Shown here in pieces: positions 62,000-64,000 of a stretch of DNA of 64,000 nucleotides (position 1 is the first letter of the stretch; each line of letters opens with the position of its first letter). A program made the translations under genes and the position numbers. This stretch comes from Nocardioides faecalis (GTDB lineage: Bacteria > Actinomycetota > Actinomycetes > Propionibacteriales > Nocardioidaceae). The notes beneath the pieces were generated by a model. That model did no database searches, had not been told where the DNA came from, and was given only the letters and a program-made list of their open reading frames with translations. The stretch spans positions 2,666,001 to 2,730,000 of the forward strand of contig NZ_CP074406.1 in assembly GCF_018388425.1 (NCBI RefSeq). The letters run 5' to 3'.

Positions 62000-63190
62000 A
62001 TGCCCGACCTCGAGCGCGCCTGGGTGGGGCGACATGGACTGGCGCGGCACCGGCTGGCGGTGGCGACGGCGTTCGCGACGCAGGGCTTCGTGTTCATCGG
62101 GCTCACCACCCGCCTGCCCGACCTCAAGGACCGCTGGGACCTCTCCGAGCTGGACGTCTCAGGGGTGCTGCTGGTGATCGTGCTGCTCGCCGGAGCCGGC
62201 TCGGTGCTGTGCGAGCGGCTGGCGCGCCGTACCGCCAGCGCGGCGCTGCTGCGCACCGGGCTGCTGCTCATCGGCGCCGGGGCTGCGGCGATGCTCGCCG
62301 TGGACGTGTGGCCGGGGTTCCTGCTGGGCGTCGGGGTGTACGGCGTGGGGCTGGGCATGGTCGATGCCGCCACCAACATGCAGGCGGTCGCGATCGAGCG
62401 TGGCTACGGCCGCCCGATCCTGCCCAGCTTCCACGGCGCGTGGACCTTCGGCGGCCTGCTCGGCGCCGGGCTGACCCTGCTCACCGCCGGTGTGGGCCTC
62501 GGCTGGAGCGCCGGGATCGGGCTGGTGGCGGTGGTGGCCGCGGGCGCGGCGTTCCTGCCGCGCTCGGTCACGGCGCCGGTCGACGACGCGGACCCCGAGG
62601 TCGTGGCGGCGCTCGCCGCGAGCGTGCCGTGGCGGCCGATCCTGATGGTCGGCCTGGGCATGGTCGTGTTCTACATGGTCGACACGGCGGCGCAGGCCTG
62701 GGGCGCGGTCTACCTCGACGAGGTGCTCGACGCGCCCTCGCGCTGGGTCGCCCTGGCCACGCTGCCCTACCTGCTGGCCAGCCTGGTCGTGCGCCTGGCC
62801 GGCGACCGCCTGGTGCGCCGCTACGACGCCCCGCCGGTGCTGCGCACCGGTGCCGTGGTGGCCTGCACCGGTCTGGTCGTCGTCACGTGTGCACCGACGT
62901 GGCCGGTCGCGGTGCTCGGCTTCACCCTGGTCGGCGCCGGGATCTCGGTGGTGGCGCCGCTCAGCTTCTCCGCGGCGGCGAGCCTGGCCGGCGGGTCGGT
63001 GGAGCGGGTGGACGCAGTCATCGCGCGGTTCAACCAGTTCAACTACGTCGGCGGCCTGGCCGGCGCGGTGCTGACCGGTGTCGTCGGCGCCGACGAGCTG
63101 CGGCTGGGGTTCGTGGCTCCCGCCGTGTTCGTCCTGGGCCTGCTGGTGCTGGCCCGGTGGTTCCGGGCCGCGCCGGACGCGGCGCGGTAA
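62000..63190 (+). CDS. MFS transporter
   Basis: 396 residues with about twelve membrane segments. GLTTRLPDLKDRWDLS near the start, GYGRPILPSFHGAWTFGGLLG and NQFNYVGGLAGAVLTG are typical of the YbjJ/FucP-like major facilitator branch. Substrate cannot be told. ATG at 62000. Divergent from DUF6758; the 61905-61999 gap shows no particular site. Confidence 0.88.
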   Translation: MPDLERAWVGRHGLARHRLAVATAFATQGFVFIGLTTRLPDLKDRWDLSELDVSGVLLVIVLLAGAGSVLCERLARRTASAALLRTGLLLIGAGAAAMLAVDVWPGFLLGVGVYGVGLGMVDAATNMQAVAIERGYGRPILPSFHGAWTFGGLLGAGLTLLTAGVGLGWSAGIGLVAVVAAGAAFLPRSVTAPVDDADPEVVAALAASVPWRPILMVGLGMVVFYMVDTAAQAWGAVYLDEVLDAPSRWVALATLPYLLASLVVRLAGDRLVRRYDAPPVLRTGAVVACTGLVVVTCAPTWPVAVLGFTLVGAGISVVAPLSFSAAASLAGGSVERVDAVIARFNQFNYVGGLAGAVLTGVVGADELRLGFVAPAVFVLGLLVLARWFRAAPDAAR

Positions 63191-63244
63191 GCGCGGTACG
63201 CGCGGGGAGGGAACGCGACGGCGCTCCGGGACGTCCCAGGCATC

Positions 63245-63886
63245 ATGAGTGCCATGTCCCGCACCACGACGAGCCCCACCGCCACGCCCCTTCTCCTGTC
63301 ACGTCGCGGGGCGCGGGTCCCGGCTCCGGCCGTCGCGCTGGCCATCATGCTGGTCGTCGTGCTGGGGGCAGCAGGGTGCTCACGCGAAAACGACGACGCC
63401 CGCGATGCCACCTCCGCCTCCGCCTCGACCCCCGCCTCGACCCCCGCCTCGACCCCCGCCTCGCCGCCGGCTTCGTCCGCTCCGGGCTCCGAGGGGAGTG
63501 ACGCCACCACGCCTGCCTCGCCGTCGGGCGGGCCGGCCTCGCGCACGTTCGACGAGCGCGACTACACCTACCTGCTCGAGGTGGTCTGCTACTGCCCGCC
63601 GGTGGGGCCGGTGCGGGTCACCGTCGCCGACGGCGAGGTCCGCGACGCGGTGCTCACGACGGGTGAGCCCGGTGCCGGCGCACCCGGGGACCAGGCGCCG
63701 GCGCACACCCGCCTCAGCATCCAGGACATCCTCGCCGAGGCGAACGACCCGGCCGCGGCCGACGTACGGGTGGACTGGCCGGCTGCCGCCACGCACCCCG
63801 ACCGTGTCAGCATCGACCGCCGCGCCGGGGTCTTCGACGACGAGGTGACCTACCGGATCAGCGACGTGCGCGTCAGCGCGGGATGA
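63245..63886 (+). CDS. Lipoprotein, DUF6174-like
   Basis: 213 residues. A signal peptide with lipobox (LVVVLGAAGC) leads to a low-complexity STPASTPASTPAS linker encoded by CGACCCCCGCCT-type repeats (63428-63455), and a globular domain with YTYLLEVVCYCPPVGPVRVTVADGEVRD, the DUF6174 core. It is anchored outside the membrane; role unknown. The 3' end overlaps a convergent gene by 14 bases. Confidence 0.82.
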   Translation: MSAMSRTTTSPTATPLLLSRRGARVPAPAVALAIMLVVVLGAAGCSRENDDARDATSASASTPASTPASTPASPPASSAPGSEGSDATTPASPSGGPASRTFDERDYTYLLEVVCYCPPVGPVRVTVADGEVRDAVLTTGEPGAGAPGDQAPAHTRLSIQDILAEANDPAAADVRVDWPAAATHPDRVSIDRRAGVFDDEVTYRISDVRVSAG

Positions 63887-64000
63887 GGGCCCAGTAGTCC
63901 AGGTCGAGCAGCACGCCGGCGGCGTGCTTGCCGGTCTCGGCGTCCCGCAGCGTCATCGACTCGTCGCGGTCGCGGGTGGCCACCAGGCGCAGCCGCAGCG
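63873..64000 (-). CDS. C-terminus of an unidentified protein (5' end outside window)
   Basis: A minus-strand frame is open from the window edge to the TGA at 63873-63875, ending in the residues TGKHAAGVLLDLDYWALIPR. Forty-two codons are visible. Codon use is like its neighbours, and the frame overlaps the lipoprotein 3' end by 14 bases, typical of convergent genes here. I cannot name the family. Confidence 0.6.
   Translation of the reverse strand, partial: LRLRLVATRDRDESMTLRDAETGKHAAGVLLDLDYWALIPR

Overview
The window is about 64 kb of very GC-rich chromosomal DNA from an actinobacterium. Gene content (DapC/D/E lysine pathway, 180 kDa-type NAD-glutamate dehydrogenase, DUF3117, DUF501, DUF2505, a SigE/anti-sigma/HtrA set, an actinobacterial translational T-box, frequent GTG starts and four-base ATGA/GTGA overlaps) suggests a Nocardioides-like member of the Propionibacteriales; the genus is an inference from gene style, not a database match. 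No CRISPR array, insertion sequence, prophage, rRNA operon or plasmid origin was seen. Apart from the first 7.5 kb the region reads as core chromosome.
Layout: 1-7452 is a phospho-signalling island: a vWA (TerY-like) protein cut by the window edge, a PP2C phosphatase, a single-pass membrane protein, a Ser/Thr kinase, an unusual dinucleotide-binding oxidoreductase, a small membrane protein and a zinc-ribbon/FHA protein. 7538-18256 has a cation/proton antiporter, an ABC-2 exporter pair, NAD-GDH, two tandem DUF2505 proteins and a small membrane protein. 18276-24125 has a wax-ester-synthase-like acyltransferase, a lipoprotein/membrane-protein pair, and a CpaE-like ATPase + SAF protein next to a small HTH regulator. 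24174-27973 is the envelope-stress set sigE, anti-sigma, htrA with a divergent O-methyltransferase. 27982-32926 has an SDR, leucyl aminopeptidase, DUF3117, a DivIVA-like protein, LOG and dapE. 33019-36554 is ileS with its T-box leader. 36672-41525 holds a DinB-like protein, a thioesterase, dapD, a murein-hydrolase-like protein, dapC and a ferredoxin. 41604-49424 has two overlapping GNAT genes, cystathionine beta-synthase, a GDSL hydrolase, a Bax-inhibitor protein, a methyltransferase, an odd tRNA with a UAA anticodon, peptide deformylase, an ACT-domain protein and a uracil-DNA glycosylase. 49543-52997 is ppx, DUF501, a FtsB/DivIC-like protein and enolase. 53146-64000 has DUF202, a sterol-desaturase-like protein, a ferritin-like protein, a DEAD-box helicase, an L,D-transpeptidase + ParA pair, an SDR, MarC, a PHP phosphoesterase, DUF6758, an MFS transporter, a DUF6174-type lipoprotein and the 3' end of one more gene.
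Working together: lysine/diaminopimelate synthesis is spread over three nearby genes (dapC, dapD, dapE) with IleRS between, and envelope stress response, cell-wall (transpeptidase, murein hydrolase-like) and division (FtsB-like, DivIVA-like, ParA) genes are interleaved. Several blocks match the M. tuberculosis gene order as I recall it (Rv1201c-Rv1224 for dapD/dapE/LOG/DivIVA-like/DUF3117/O-MT/sigE/rseA/htrA; Rv1023-Rv1026 for eno/FtsB/DUF501/ppx; Rv1177-Rv1178 for ferredoxin/dapC; Rv3210c-Rv3213c for ferritin-like/helicase/ParA).
The most noteworthy signals are the TerY-P-like signalling island with its unexplained oxidoreductase, the class-I-shaped tRNA with a UAA anticodon and a Leu-like D-arm, the ultrashort-stem-I T-box of ileS, and a recurring pattern of short tandem repeats sitting exactly at the 3' ends of genes, often between or inside convergent gene pairs.
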